Counted from the first letter of the stretch, positions 16,278-24,838 are shown. The stretch: 64,000 bases of DNA from Nonomuraea fuscirosea (GCF_003001935.1 NZ_PVNG01000028.1:1-64000); one strand, 5' to 3'. Notes: a model not told the origin generated them from the sequence alone. Made by a program: numbers and translations.

Positions 16278-17160
16278 GGCCGTCTCCTGTCAGCGCCGGA
16301 GGCGTCTCGCACTCGGGGGTGGCGTGCGGGCAGCGGTTCCTGAACACGCAGCCGCCGGGGAAGCGCCCGGCCGCGGGGACGCCGCCCTCGATGACGGGCA
16401 GGCGGGTGCCGCGCGGGGTGAGTTTCGAGGCGGCCAGCAGCCCTTGGGTGTAGCGGTGGCGGGGGCGGGTGAAGACCTCGCGGATGGGGCCGGACTCGAC
16501 GACGCGGCCGCCGTACATGACCAGGACCCGCTCGCAGACGGAGGCGACGACGGCGAGGTCGTGGGTGATGAACAGCAGCGCGGGCGCGACCTCGGCGATC
16601 AGCTCCAGCATCTGTTTCTGCACGGTGACGTCGAGCGCGGTGGTGGGCTCGTCGCAGATGAGCAGCCGGGGCTCGTTGGCCAGGGCGATGGCCAGCATGA
16701 CGCGCTGGCGCTGGCCGCCGGAGAGCTGGTGCGGGTACGCGCGGGCGATCTGGGCGGGTTCGGGCAGGCGGACGCGTTCGAGCAGCTCGGCCGAGCGCGC
16801 CCTGGCCTCCTGGCGGGAGCGGCCGTGCAGGGTCATGACCTCGGTGACCTGGGCGCCGATCCGCATGAGCGGGTTGAGCGCGGTCATGGGCTCCTGGAAG
16901 ACCATGGACAGCTCGTCGCCGCGCAGGCCCTTGATCCGGCTCTCCGGCACGCCGACCAGGTCGCGCTCGCCGAGCCTGGCCCGGCCGGCGGCGGTGACGC
17001 CTTCGGGGAGCAGGCCCATGAGCGACAGGGCGGTCAGCGACTTGCCCGACCCGGACTCGCCGATCAGGCCGACCCGCTCGCCGGGCGCGATGGCGAAGGA
17101 GACGTCGTGGACGAGGTCGGTGGCGTCCGCGCGGACGGTCAGGCCCTCAACGCTCAGCAC
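16246..17160 (-). CDS. peptide-type ABC transporter ATPase (OppD/DppD)
   Basis: This 304-aa ATPase has Walker A GESGSGKSL, Q-loop FQEPMTALNPLM, signature LSGGQRQRVMLAIALA and Walker B LLICDEPTTALD, with the OppD C-terminal oligopeptide domain including CVFRNRCPHATPEC (Fe-S or metal cysteines). The GTG at 17160 follows an AGGAGG site. Longer readings add unrelated residues. It pairs with the OppF-type ATPase encoded next. Confidence 0.92.
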   Translation of the reverse strand: MLSVEGLTVRADATDLVHDVSFAIAPGERVGLIGESGSGKSLTALSLMGLLPEGVTAAGRARLGERDLVGVPESRIKGLRGDELSMVFQEPMTALNPLMRIGAQVTEVMTLHGRSRQEARARSAELLERVRLPEPAQIARAYPHQLSGGQRQRVMLAIALANEPRLLICDEPTTALDVTVQKQMLELIAEVAPALLFITHDLAVVASVCERVLVMYGGRVVESGPIREVFTRPRHRYTQGLLAASKLTPRGTRLPVIEGGVPAAGRFPGGCVFRNRCPHATPECETPPALTGDGHAFACWHPAD

Positions 17161-18007
17161 GGATCCTCCTGAGCTTGGGGTCGAGGAAGTCGCGCAGGCC
17201 GTCGCCGAGCAGGTTGAAGCCCAGCACCGCGAGGGCAATGGCGATGCCCGGCCACAGGGCCAGGCGCGGGGTGGAGAAGAGCAGTTCCTGCGACTCCTGC
17301 AACATCCGGCCCCACGACGGGGTCGGCGGGCGGGTGCCGAAGCCGAGGAACGACAGCGCCGCCTCGGCCAGGATGGCGATCGCGAACGACACCGACGCCT
17401 GCACGATGAGCATGGAGCCGATGTTCGGCAGCACGTGGCGCAGGGCGATGGCGCCGCGGCGGCGTCCGGCGGCCCTGGCGGCCAGGATGTAGTCGGTCAC
17501 CATGACCTGGAGTGTGGCGGCGCGGGCCACGCGGGCGAACGCGGGCACGGTGGCGACGCCGATGGCGATCATCGCGGTGAGCGTGCCGGCCCCGTACACG
17601 GCGCCGAGCATGACGGCCAGCAGCAGCGCGGGGAAGGCGAACACGAGATCGTTGACCCGCATGATCAGCTCGGACAGCCAGCCGCGCGGCGTCATCCCGG
17701 CGGCCATTCCGAGCGGGACGCCGAGCGCGGCGGCGATGCCGACCGCGACGACGCCGACGTAGAGGGTGGTGCGGGCGCCGACCATGAGCTGGCTGAAGGT
17801 GTCGCGGCCGAACTTGTCGGCCCCGAGCAGGTAGCCGCCGCCGGGTTCGCGCAGCTTGCCGGCGGCGTCCACGAGGGTGGGGTCGTGCGGGGTCCAGAAG
17901 AACGAGACCAGCGCCGTGAGCACGACGAGCGCGACGAGCGCGCCGCCGGCGAGCAGCCCGGCGTTCATCCGGCCGCGGTTCGCCTTCGCGGAGGTCCGGC
18001 GGCTCAT
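17147..18007 (-). CDS. peptide-type ABC transporter permease (OppC/DppC)
   Basis: This 286-aa membrane protein has one N-terminal helix (about residues 17-38), a periplasmic segment with GYLLGADKFGRDTFSQLMVGART (typical OppC) and five further helices. The EAA-like coupling loop is AARAAGRRRGAIALRHVLPN. It forms the translocation pore with the OppB-type subunit. It overlaps the downstream ATPase by 14 bp and starts inside the OppB stop (ATGA). Confidence 0.93.
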   Translation of the reverse strand: MSRRTSAKANRGRMNAGLLAGGALVALVVLTALVSFFWTPHDPTLVDAAGKLREPGGGYLLGADKFGRDTFSQLMVGARTTLYVGVVAVGIAAALGVPLGMAAGMTPRGWLSELIMRVNDLVFAFPALLLAVMLGAVYGAGTLTAMIAIGVATVPAFARVARAATLQVMVTDYILAARAAGRRRGAIALRHVLPNIGSMLIVQASVSFAIAILAEAALSFLGFGTRPPTPSWGRMLQESQELLFSTPRLALWPGIAIALAVLGFNLLGDGLRDFLDPKLRRIRAER

Positions 18008-18942
18008 CGCAGCCTCGGGTCGAGCAGGTGGTAGGTCACGTCCACCACGAAGTTGATCAGCAGTACGGCGGCCACCAGGACCATCACCACGCCTTGGACG
18101 AGCAGCAGATCACGCCCGGCGACGCCGTTGAGCAGCAGGTCGCCGAGCCCGGGGATGACGAAGACGCGCTCGACGACGACCGCGCCGATCAGCAGGGTGG
18201 CCAGTTGCAGGCCGAGCACGGTGACGACGGGGATCGAGGCGTTGCGCAGCCCGTGCCGCCACAGCGCGCCGGTGCTGCCCCGTCCCTTGGCGCGGGCGGT
18301 GCGCAGGTAGTCCTCGCGCATGACGTCGAGCACGGCGCTGCGCACGTAGCGGGTGAGCACCGCGCCCTGGACGAGCCCGAGCGACAGCCAGGGCAGCAGC
18401 AGGCTGCGCAGCCACTCACCCGGGCTCTCCGCGATCGGCACGTAGCCGCCGGACGGCAGCGCCTGGGCCTGCACCGCGAAGACGAAGACGAGCAGGATGC
18501 CGGCCAGGAAGGCCGGGATGGCGATGCCGAGCTGGCTGGCCGCGCTGATCGCCGCGCCGAGCGGGTCGCGGTGCCGTACGGCGGCGAACGTGCCCAGCGG
18601 CACCGCCAGCACCAGCGCCACCACCATGCCGCCGAGCACGAGCACGAGCGTGACGCCGAGCCGGTCGCCGATCTGCGGCCCGATGGGGGAACTGGTCACG
18701 TAGGAGGTGCCGAAGTCGCCCTGGAGCAGGCCGCCGGCCCAGTCGAGGAACTGCGCGACGGCGGGCCGGTCGGTGCCGAACTGCTTGCGCAGCTCGGCCA
18801 CCGCGTCGGGGGTGGCGTTGACGCCGAGCGCGATCTCGGCGGGGTCGCCGGGCAGCACGGCCATGAACGCGAACACCGCCACCGCGGCCACGGCGGTGCT
18901 CGCGAGCAGGACGGCGAGCCTTTTGAGCAGGTAGAGGATCAC
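18004..18942 (-). CDS. peptide-type ABC transporter permease (OppB/DppB)
   Basis: This 312-aa permease has six predicted helices, an N-terminus MILYLLKRLAVLLASTAVA typical of OppB, and the coupling loop TARAKGRGSTGALWRHGLRN. It is translationally coupled on both sides by ATGA overlaps. Order in transcription is binding protein, B, C, D, F, then enzymes. Confidence 0.93.
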   Translation of the reverse strand: MILYLLKRLAVLLASTAVAAVAVFAFMAVLPGDPAEIALGVNATPDAVAELRKQFGTDRPAVAQFLDWAGGLLQGDFGTSYVTSSPIGPQIGDRLGVTLVLVLGGMVVALVLAVPLGTFAAVRHRDPLGAAISAASQLGIAIPAFLAGILLVFVFAVQAQALPSGGYVPIAESPGEWLRSLLLPWLSLGLVQGAVLTRYVRSAVLDVMREDYLRTARAKGRGSTGALWRHGLRNASIPVVTVLGLQLATLLIGAVVVERVFVIPGLGDLLLNGVAGRDLLLVQGVVMVLVAAVLLINFVVDVTYHLLDPRLR

Positions 18943-20438
18943 TGTTTGGCGAGCGCGGTGAAGTCGAAGGACTCCGCGATGGCGTTCTTCGGCAGCCCGG
19001 TGACGCCCTTCTTCGCCACGATGAGGTTGGGGAAGAGGAAGAGCCAGTCGGCCGCGGCGTCGTCGGACAGGAGCTTGGCGGCCTGCTTGAGGTCGTCGGT
19101 CTGCTCCTGCTCGGTGCCCTCGTCGGCGGCGGCGAGGAGCTTGCCGAACTCCGGGTTGTCGTAGCGGAAGTAGTACGACTTATCGGCAAAAATCCCCATG
19201 TCGCGGGGTTCGACGTGGTTGATGATCGACAGGTCGTAGTCGCCCTTGGTGAACACCTGGTCCAGCCAGCGGGCCGGGAACTCCAGCGGCTCGATCTCGG
19301 CGTTGATCCCCACCTGCGCCAGCTGCGACTTGACGACCTGGGCGCTGTTGACCGCGTACGGGAGGTTGGGGATGCGCATCTTGACGTTGTACGTCTTGCC
19401 GCCGAGCAGCTGCTTGGCCTTGGCCGGGTCGTAGGGGTAGTCGCCGGTGCGGTCCTCGTACCAGGGGTCGGTGGGCGCCGTCATCGAGCCGATGAGCTGC
19501 CCGCGCCCGGCCCAGGCGGTGTCGAGCAGCGCCTTGTGGTCGATGGCGTGCCTGACCGCCTGGCGCACGGCCTTGTCGTCGAACGGCGGGCGGCCGTTGT
19601 TCATCGACAGCACGACCTCGCCGTTCGTGGTGCCCTCGACGGTCTCGAACCGGCCGGGGTCGGCGAACTGCTGCAGCGACTCGGGCGCCTGCACGCTGGA
19701 GATGACGTCGATGCCGCCGGTCAGCAGCGCGTTGTTCATCGCCGTGGCGTCCTTGAAGTACTTCAGCGTGATGGCGCCCAGCGGCGGTTTCGTGCCCCAG
19801 TAGGAGGGGTTGGCGGCGAGCTGGATGGAGTCGCCGCGGCGCCACGAGCTCAGCACGTAGGGGCCGGTGCCGACGGGCTTGTTGGCCAGGTCGGCCACGC
19901 CGGTGCGGCTGAACATGGCGCCGAGCCTGGTGGCCATCGAGTAGAGGAAGCCGTTGCTGGGCCGCTTGAGCGTGACGACGGCGGTCGAGTCGTCCTTCTT
20001 CTCGACCTTGTCGATGACGTCGAGCTGCGACTTGATCTTGAGCTTCCAGTCCGACTTGACCCGGTCGAGGGAGAACGTCACGTCGTCGGCGGTGAACGGC
20101 GCGCCGCCGCTGAACTTCACGTTCTCGCGCAGCGTGAACGTGTAGGTCTTGCGGTCGGGCGAGACGTCCCACTTCTCGGCGAGCAGGGGTACGATCTCGC
20201 CGTTCTGGTCGAGCTTGACCAGGCCCTCGTAGACGTTGACGAGCAGCGCCTGCGGGATGGCCGCGCCCTCGGTCGAGGTGAAGTCGAGATTCGCCGGCTC
20301 GGCCACGAATCCGACGGACAGCGACTGGGCCTTGGGGGTGCCGCCGGTGCCGGCGCTCCCGTTCCCCGATCCGCCGCCGCAGGCGGCGGTGGCCAGCAGG
20401 AGACCGCCGGCGGCGATCCAGATGCCGATTCGCCTCAT
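18939..20438 (-). CDS. extracellular solute-binding lipoprotein, family 5 (DppA/OppA type)
   Basis: This 499-aa protein has a lipoprotein signal peptide with lipobox LATAAC (Cys about residue 20) followed by a Gly/Ser linker. It then shows family-5 binding-protein landmarks: FTLRENVKFSGGAPFTADDV (residues about 100-120), VGTGPYVLSSW and AVRHAIDHKALLD. It would be anchored outside the membrane and capture peptides or other amides. It is the first gene of the operon. ATG 20438 follows AGGAGG, and the shared GntR palindrome lies 25 bp further upstream. No hint in the sequence fixes the ligand. Confidence 0.93.
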   Translation of the reverse strand: MRRIGIWIAAGGLLLATAACGGGSGNGSAGTGGTPKAQSLSVGFVAEPANLDFTSTEGAAIPQALLVNVYEGLVKLDQNGEIVPLLAEKWDVSPDRKTYTFTLRENVKFSGGAPFTADDVTFSLDRVKSDWKLKIKSQLDVIDKVEKKDDSTAVVTLKRPSNGFLYSMATRLGAMFSRTGVADLANKPVGTGPYVLSSWRRGDSIQLAANPSYWGTKPPLGAITLKYFKDATAMNNALLTGGIDVISSVQAPESLQQFADPGRFETVEGTTNGEVVLSMNNGRPPFDDKAVRQAVRHAIDHKALLDTAWAGRGQLIGSMTAPTDPWYEDRTGDYPYDPAKAKQLLGGKTYNVKMRIPNLPYAVNSAQVVKSQLAQVGINAEIEPLEFPARWLDQVFTKGDYDLSIINHVEPRDMGIFADKSYYFRYDNPEFGKLLAAADEGTEQEQTDDLKQAAKLLSDDAAADWLFLFPNLIVAKKGVTGLPKNAIAESFDFTALAKQ

Positions 20439-20462
20439 GTCTTACAGCCTCCTGGCTAGTGC

Positions 20463-20477
20463 ACTGGTCGGACCAGT
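20463..20477. promoter_or_regulatory. GntR/FCD operator, copy 2 (transporter/gntR divergent promoters)
   Basis: ACTGGTC-G-GACCAGT, identical to 10837-10851 and flanked by the same GC before it, sits between the divergent binding-protein gene and gntR. TAGGCT at 20477-20482 is a -10 candidate for gntR, so the site would control both directions. Confidence 0.8.
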
Positions 20478-20526
20478 AGGCTCTGCACATTGCCAGTCGG
20501 TGGCGGCTCGGGTCAAGGGGGCTTGC

Positions 20527-21297
20527 ATGGGTGGACCGCGCTTCGAGCCGGTGCGTGCCGTGCGCGCTTACGAGCGGGTCGTGGAGCAGGTCGAGGAGGC
20601 CATCGAGAGCGGCGCGCTGACGCCGGGCGGGCGGTTGCCGAGCGAGCGCGAGCTGATGGTGCAGTTCTCCGTCAGCCGCTCGACCGTACGCGAGGCGCTG
20701 CGGGTGCTGCAGGCGCGCGGCCTGGTGCGGTCGCGGCCCGGCGATCCGAACGGCGCGGAGGTGCTGCCGTTCACGCCCGCCGCATTACACAAGTCGATGA
20801 CCACGCTCGCCCGGGTGGAGGAGCTGTCGCTGGCCGAGCTGGTGCAGTTCAGGATGGTGCTGGACTCCGCGGCCATCCTGCTGGCGGCGCGCCTGCGCAC
20901 CGAGGAGCAGCTGGCCGAGATGTACGCGGCGGTCGCGGCGATGCGCGCGGCGCTGGACGCGGGGGAAGCCGGTGACGAGGGCGCGGACTCCTTCGGTGCG
21001 GCCGACCTGGCCTTCCACGACGCCGTGGCGCGCGCGAGCGGCAACAAGCTGATCGAGATCTGCACCGACGTGGTGCGCTCGATCGTGCTGAAGCTGATCG
21101 CCGGCCGGATCACGGACGAGCCGGACCGGGGCGCGCTGATGCGGCGCAGCATCAGGAACCACGAGGACGTGGTGGCCGCCATGCGTGCCGGTGACGGGCC
21201 GCTCGCCGCCAGATTGTCGAGAAAAGCGATGTACGACTACTACGCCGGGTACGTACCGGAAAGAGAAAGAGGCGCCTTGCGTGCCTTGCTGGAGTGA
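20527..21297 (+). CDS. GntR-family regulator, FadR/FCD subfamily
   Basis: This 256-aa protein has a winged helix-turn-helix (residues about 10-75, including LPSERELMVQFSVSRSTVRE and ALRVLQARGLV) and an all-helical FCD ligand domain (about 95-240) with metal/ligand-type residues (DLAFHDAVARASGN, and a later NHEDVVAAM). Such proteins usually repress catabolic operons until a carboxylate ligand binds. ATG 20527 has AAGGGGG upstream. The gene is divergent from the ABC operon and the 15-bp palindrome lies between them and at the SDR promoter. Codon 87 is TTA, one of only four TTA codons I found in window genes, so expression may depend on the bldA tRNA. Confidence 0.93.
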   Translation: MGGPRFEPVRAVRAYERVVEQVEEAIESGALTPGGRLPSERELMVQFSVSRSTVREALRVLQARGLVRSRPGDPNGAEVLPFTPAALHKSMTTLARVEELSLAELVQFRMVLDSAAILLAARLRTEEQLAEMYAAVAAMRAALDAGEAGDEGADSFGAADLAFHDAVARASGNKLIEICTDVVRSIVLKLIAGRITDEPDRGALMRRSIRNHEDVVAAMRAGDGPLAARLSRKAMYDYYAGYVPERERGALRALLE

Positions 21298-21326
21298 TCT
21301 GGCGCACAGGGTGTTATCTTGCCGAG

Positions 21327-22424
21327 GTGGCGGCGGTGTACGGGGACGAACCGGCCGGGGGGCCGGGCGGCGGACCGGCAGACGGACCGGCAGACGGACC
21401 GGCAGACGGACCGGTGGGCGGGCCCGCGAACGGATCGGCGGGCGGGGCGATGGGCGGTCTCACGGACGGGCTCATGAGCGGGCTCACCGAGGCGTTCCTG
21501 CGTGAGCCGCGCCGGTACACCAGTCACCAGGTCGCCGACATGGCGGGGGTGCCGGTCTACCGGGCGCGGCGGTTCTGGCGCGCTCTGGGCTTCCCCAACG
21601 TGCCCGACGAGGCGGTCGAGTTCACCGACTCCGACGTCGAGGCGCTCAGGACGCTCGTCGGCATGGTGACCTCGGGCGTCTACGACGAGGAGCACGTGCT
21701 GCTCCTCGCGCGCTCGCTCGGCCGGGCCACGACCCGGCTCGCCGAGTCGCACGCCGAGCTGGGCGTCGAGGAGCTCGACCAGGCCGGGGTGCCGCTGGCG
21801 GAGCGGCCGCGGGCCTGGCGCAGGCGGGCCGAGCGGGTGGTGCCCGACCTGGCCCGGCTGCTGGTCTACGCCTGGCAGCGCCAGCTCGCCGCCGCGGCCG
21901 GGCGCATCGCCGTCCAGGACATGAGCGCCGTACGCCTGGCCGTCGGGTTCGCCGACCTGGTCGCGTTCACCCGGCTGAGCCGGCAGATCACCGGCGGCGA
22001 GCTGGCCCGGCTGATCGACAGGTTCGAGGGGCGCTCGGCCGACATCGTCACCTCCTCCGGCGGGCGGGTGGTCAAGACGCTGGGCGACTCGGTGCTGTTC
22101 GTCTCCGACAAGGCGCACGTGGCCGCCGAGATCGCGCTGCGGCTGGTGGAGACGCACGCGCGCGGCAAGGACATGCCGGAGCTGCGGGTGGGGCTGGCCT
22201 CCGGGCCGGTGATCTGGCGGATGGGCGACGTGTTCGGCACCACGGTCAACCTGGCCAGCCGGCTGACCGCGCTGTCCCTGCCCGGCACGATCCTGGCCGA
22301 TCCGCAGCTGGCCGAGGAGCTGGAGGGCGACCGGGCCTTCCGGCTGCGCGAGGTCAACCGGTTGTCGGTGCGCGGGCTGGGCGAGCTGGCCCCGTACACC
22401 GTGATGCGGGCGGAAGGCACCTGA
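21327..22424 (+). CDS. class III adenylate cyclase with N-terminal autoinhibitory-type domain
   Basis: This 365-aa protein has a C-terminal class III cyclase domain (about residues 190-360): FADLVAFTRLSR (metal Asp 1), KTLGDSVLFV (metal Asp 2) and FGTTVNLASRL (transition-state Asn and Arg). The N-terminal part (about 55-180, FLREPRRYTSHQVADMAGVP and FTDSDVEALRTL) resembles the pH-responsive regulatory domain of Mycobacterium Rv1264. A Gly/Pro/Asp/Ala repeat encoded by a 12-bp tandem repeat fills residues about 15-45. The start is uncertain. I prefer GTG 21327, six bases after TATCTT. A GTG at 21294 overlapping the gntR stop would make it coupled to gntR instead. Confidence 0.85.
   Translation: MAAVYGDEPAGGPGGGPADGPADGPADGPVGGPANGSAGGAMGGLTDGLMSGLTEAFLREPRRYTSHQVADMAGVPVYRARRFWRALGFPNVPDEAVEFTDSDVEALRTLVGMVTSGVYDEEHVLLLARSLGRATTRLAESHAELGVEELDQAGVPLAERPRAWRRRAERVVPDLARLLVYAWQRQLAAAAGRIAVQDMSAVRLAVGFADLVAFTRLSRQITGGELARLIDRFEGRSADIVTSSGGRVVKTLGDSVLFVSDKAHVAAEIALRLVETHARGKDMPELRVGLASGPVIWRMGDVFGTTVNLASRLTALSLPGTILADPQLAEELEGDRAFRLREVNRLSVRGLGELAPYTVMRAEGT
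21371..21414. repeat. 12-bp in-frame tandem repeat in the cyclase gene
   Basis: CGGACCGGCAGA occurs three times (21371-21382, 21383-21394, 21395-21406) plus eight bases of a fourth copy. It encodes repeated Gly-Pro-Ala-Asp units near the N-terminus, which are likely variable in length between strains. Confidence 0.9.
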
Positions 22425-22445
22425 GGCTCTCGGTGCGGAGGTCCG

Positions 22446-22451
22446 TAGAGT
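22446..22451 (+). promoter_or_regulatory. -10 element TAGAGT of leaderless aminotransferase gene
   Basis: TAGAGT lies 8 nt before ATG 22460 and no ribosome-binding site is present. Confidence 0.45.
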
Positions 22452-22459
22452 GGATCGTC

Positions 22460-23215
22460 ATGACCGGACGCACCACTCTCGACGGGCGGCTCGTGGGCGC
22501 GGAGGCGCGCCTGCTGCTGGAGGCCCGCTACGGCCACTTCACCGCCATGCAGGTCAGGGATCGCCGGGTGCGCGGGCTCGGCCTGCACCTCGACCGGCTC
22601 GACGCGGCCTCCCGCGAGCTGTTCGGCGGCGGGATCGACCGGGCGGCGGTGCTCGCCTCCGTCCGCACCGTGCTGGGCGGCGACGTACGGGACGCGAGCG
22701 TGCGCGTCTACGTGCTGGACGGCGACCCCCCGCACGTCGTCGCCAGTTCGGGCCCGCCCCACGCACCGCTGGCGGGGCCGCTGAGCGTCAGGTCGGTGGT
22801 CTACCAGCGTTACCTGCCGCACATCAAGCAGGCGGGCGGCTTCCAGCAGGCCCACATCAACCGGGCGGCGGCCCGCGACGGGTTCGGCGAGGCGCTGCTG
22901 ACCACCGGCGACGGCCTGATCAGCGAGGGCTCGATCACGAACCTGGGCGGCTTCGCGGACGGCCGGCTGGTCTGGCCGGACGCGCCGATGTTGCGCGGCA
23001 TCACGATGCGGCTGCTGGAACGCATGGACGTGCCGCAGGTGCGGCGTCCGCTCAAGGTGGCCGATCTGACCGGATTCGACCTGGTCTTCCTCTGCAACTC
23101 CTGGGGCGTGATGACGGTCGGGCAGGTGGACGGCCTGCCGCTGCGCCACGACGACGGCCTCGCCCGGCGGCTGCTCGATCACTACGAGGCGATCCCGGGC
23201 GACCCTCTGGACTGA
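22460..23215 (+). CDS. class IV aminotransferase (PLP, BCAT/ADCL fold)
   Basis: This 251-aa protein has the fold-type IV pattern: an N-terminal RYGHFTAMQVRDRRVRGLGLHLDRL block, a Lys candidate for PLP (HIKQAGGFQQAHINRAAARDG region), then GLISEGSITNLGGF (phosphate-binding Glu/Gly-Ser-Ile-Thr-Asn) and FLCNSWGVMTVGQVDG near the C-terminus. Relatives are aminodeoxychorismate lyases, branched-chain and D-amino-acid aminotransferases; this shorter actinobacterial type has no assigned substrate. Its leaderless start is at 22460. It is close to the GntR regulon and could supply the amino-to-aldehyde step lacking there, but it carries no copy of the operator. Confidence 0.82.
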   Translation: MTGRTTLDGRLVGAEARLLLEARYGHFTAMQVRDRRVRGLGLHLDRLDAASRELFGGGIDRAAVLASVRTVLGGDVRDASVRVYVLDGDPPHVVASSGPPHAPLAGPLSVRSVVYQRYLPHIKQAGGFQQAHINRAAARDGFGEALLTTGDGLISEGSITNLGGFADGRLVWPDAPMLRGITMRLLERMDVPQVRRPLKVADLTGFDLVFLCNSWGVMTVGQVDGLPLRHDDGLARRLLDHYEAIPGDPLD

Positions 23216-23268
23216 CGCGGGCCACGGGTTAGGATCACCCGAACATCGTTCTGACGAAGGGTGCCCGG

Positions 23269-24789
23269 ATGACACGCCAGCACGCCATCGGTGACCTCCT
23301 GCGGCGCTCTGCCGCCCGCTACCCGGCCAAGACCGCCGTCGTCTACGGCGACCTGCGGCAGAGCTACGCCGAGCTCGACGCCGTGGTGAACAGGACGGCC
23401 AACGCGCTGGCCGCGCGGGGTGTGGGCAAGGGCGACAGGTTCGCCGTCCTGAGCCACAACAACCACGCGTTCGTGGTGGCGTACTTCGCGCTGGCGCGGC
23501 TGGGGGCGATCTCCGTGCCGGTCAACTTCATGCTGGGGGCCGAGGAGGTGGCGTACATCCTTGAGCATTCCGGGGCGAGCGGGATGCTGGTGGAGGACGC
23601 GCTGCTGCCGGTGGCCGCCGCGGCGGTCACGGACGACGTACGCGTGCGCGGCGTGATCGGCGCGGGCGCCGACGGGTGGGAGCCGTTCAGCGCCTGGTCG
23701 GAGCACGACGACGCGACGGAGGTGACGGTGGAGATCGGCGACGACGAGCCGATCCAGCTCATGTACACCAGCGGCACGGAGTCCCGGCCGAAGGGCGCCA
23801 CGCTGTCCAGCCGCAGCCTGATCGCCCAGTACGTCACCTGCGTGATCGACGGCGAGATGCGCCACGACGACGTCGAGGTGCACGCCCTGCCCCTCTACCA
23901 CTGCGCGCAGCTGCACTGCTTCCTGACGCCGGGCGTCTATCTCGGCGCGACCAACATCGTGCTGCCGGGGGCGAGCCCGGCGGCCATCCTGGCCACCATC
24001 GAGGGCGAGCGGGCCACGAAGCTGTTCTGCCCGCCCACGGTCTGGATCTCGCTGCTGCGTCACCCCGACTTCGACCGCAGGGACCTGTCGTCACTGCGCA
24101 AGGGCTACTACGGCGCCTCGATCATGCCCGTGGAGGTGCTGAAGGAGATCGCCGCGCGGCTGCCCGACGTGCGCCTGTTCAACTTCTACGGCCAGACGGA
24201 GATGGCGCCCGTCGCCACGATCCTCGGCCCGGACGAGCAGCTGACCCGGCTCGGCTCGGCCGGGCGTCCCGCGCTGAACGTGGAGACGCGGATCGTCGAC
24301 GACCAGGACCGGCCGGTGCCGCCCGGCGTGGTGGGCGAGATCGTGCACCGCAGCCCGCACGCGATGCTCGGCTACTGGAACGACCCGGACAAGACGGCGG
24401 AGGCGTTCCGCGGCGGCTGGTTCCACAGCGGCGACCTGGGCGTCATGGACGGCGACGGCTACCTGTCGGTGGTGGACAGGAAGAAGGACATGATCAAGTC
24501 GGGTGGTGAGAACGTGGCCAGCCGCGAGGTCGAGGAGGCCATCTACCAGCATCCGGCCGTCGCGGAGGCGGCGGTGTTCGGGGTGCCGGACGAGAAGTGG
24601 ATCGAGGCGGTGACGGCCGCGGTGGTGCTGCGGGAGGGTGCGGGGCTGACGGCCGGTGAGCTGACCGGGTTCCTGCGCGGGCGGCTGGCGCCGTTCAAGA
24701 CGCCCAAGCGGGTGGTGTTCGTGGACGCGCTGCCGAAGAACGCCTCCGGCAAGGTCCTCAAACGCGAGCTCCGCGAGTCGATGTCGTGA
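23269..24789 (+). CDS. acyl-CoA synthetase (AMP-forming, long-chain/FadD-like)
   Basis: This 506-aa ANL enzyme activates a carboxylic acid through an acyl-adenylate to the CoA thioester. Motifs: P-loop MYTSGTESRPKGA (residues about 165-178), YGQTEMAP (A5), FHSGDLGVMDGDGYLSVVDRKKDMI (A7-A8 hinge) and KNASGKVLKRELRE (A10 catalytic Lys). Its N-terminus (AIGDLLRRSAARYPAKTAVV) is typical of FadD3/FadD13-like proteins. ATG 23269 has GAAGGGTG upstream and a TAGGAT -10 candidate nearby. The substrate is unknown. Its neighbours are an aminotransferase and a methyltransferase, with separate promoters. Confidence 0.9.
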   Translation: MTRQHAIGDLLRRSAARYPAKTAVVYGDLRQSYAELDAVVNRTANALAARGVGKGDRFAVLSHNNHAFVVAYFALARLGAISVPVNFMLGAEEVAYILEHSGASGMLVEDALLPVAAAAVTDDVRVRGVIGAGADGWEPFSAWSEHDDATEVTVEIGDDEPIQLMYTSGTESRPKGATLSSRSLIAQYVTCVIDGEMRHDDVEVHALPLYHCAQLHCFLTPGVYLGATNIVLPGASPAAILATIEGERATKLFCPPTVWISLLRHPDFDRRDLSSLRKGYYGASIMPVEVLKEIAARLPDVRLFNFYGQTEMAPVATILGPDEQLTRLGSAGRPALNVETRIVDDQDRPVPPGVVGEIVHRSPHAMLGYWNDPDKTAEAFRGGWFHSGDLGVMDGDGYLSVVDRKKDMIKSGGENVASREVEEAIYQHPAVAEAAVFGVPDEKWIEAVTAAVVLREGAGLTAGELTGFLRGRLAPFKTPKRVVFVDALPKNASGKVLKRELRESMS

Positions 24790-24818
24790 AATATGCTCAT
24801 GGCATACCGCTGACCAGG

Positions 24819-24838
24819 CGTTATCCGGCCTGATAACG
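24819..24838. promoter_or_regulatory. inverted repeat between CoA ligase and methyltransferase
   Basis: CGTTATC (24819-24825) and GATAACG (24832-24838) form a perfect 7-bp inverted repeat with a 6-nt centre. It follows a shorter palindrome TATGC-N5-GCATA at 24792-24806. Either could be an operator for the methyltransferase gene or a weak terminator of the ligase gene. Confidence 0.35.

Noticed and set aside
24792..24806. Small palindrome TATGC-N5-GCATA as a definite operator
   Set aside because: Five-base arms are short enough to occur by chance, and no regulator gene is adjacent.
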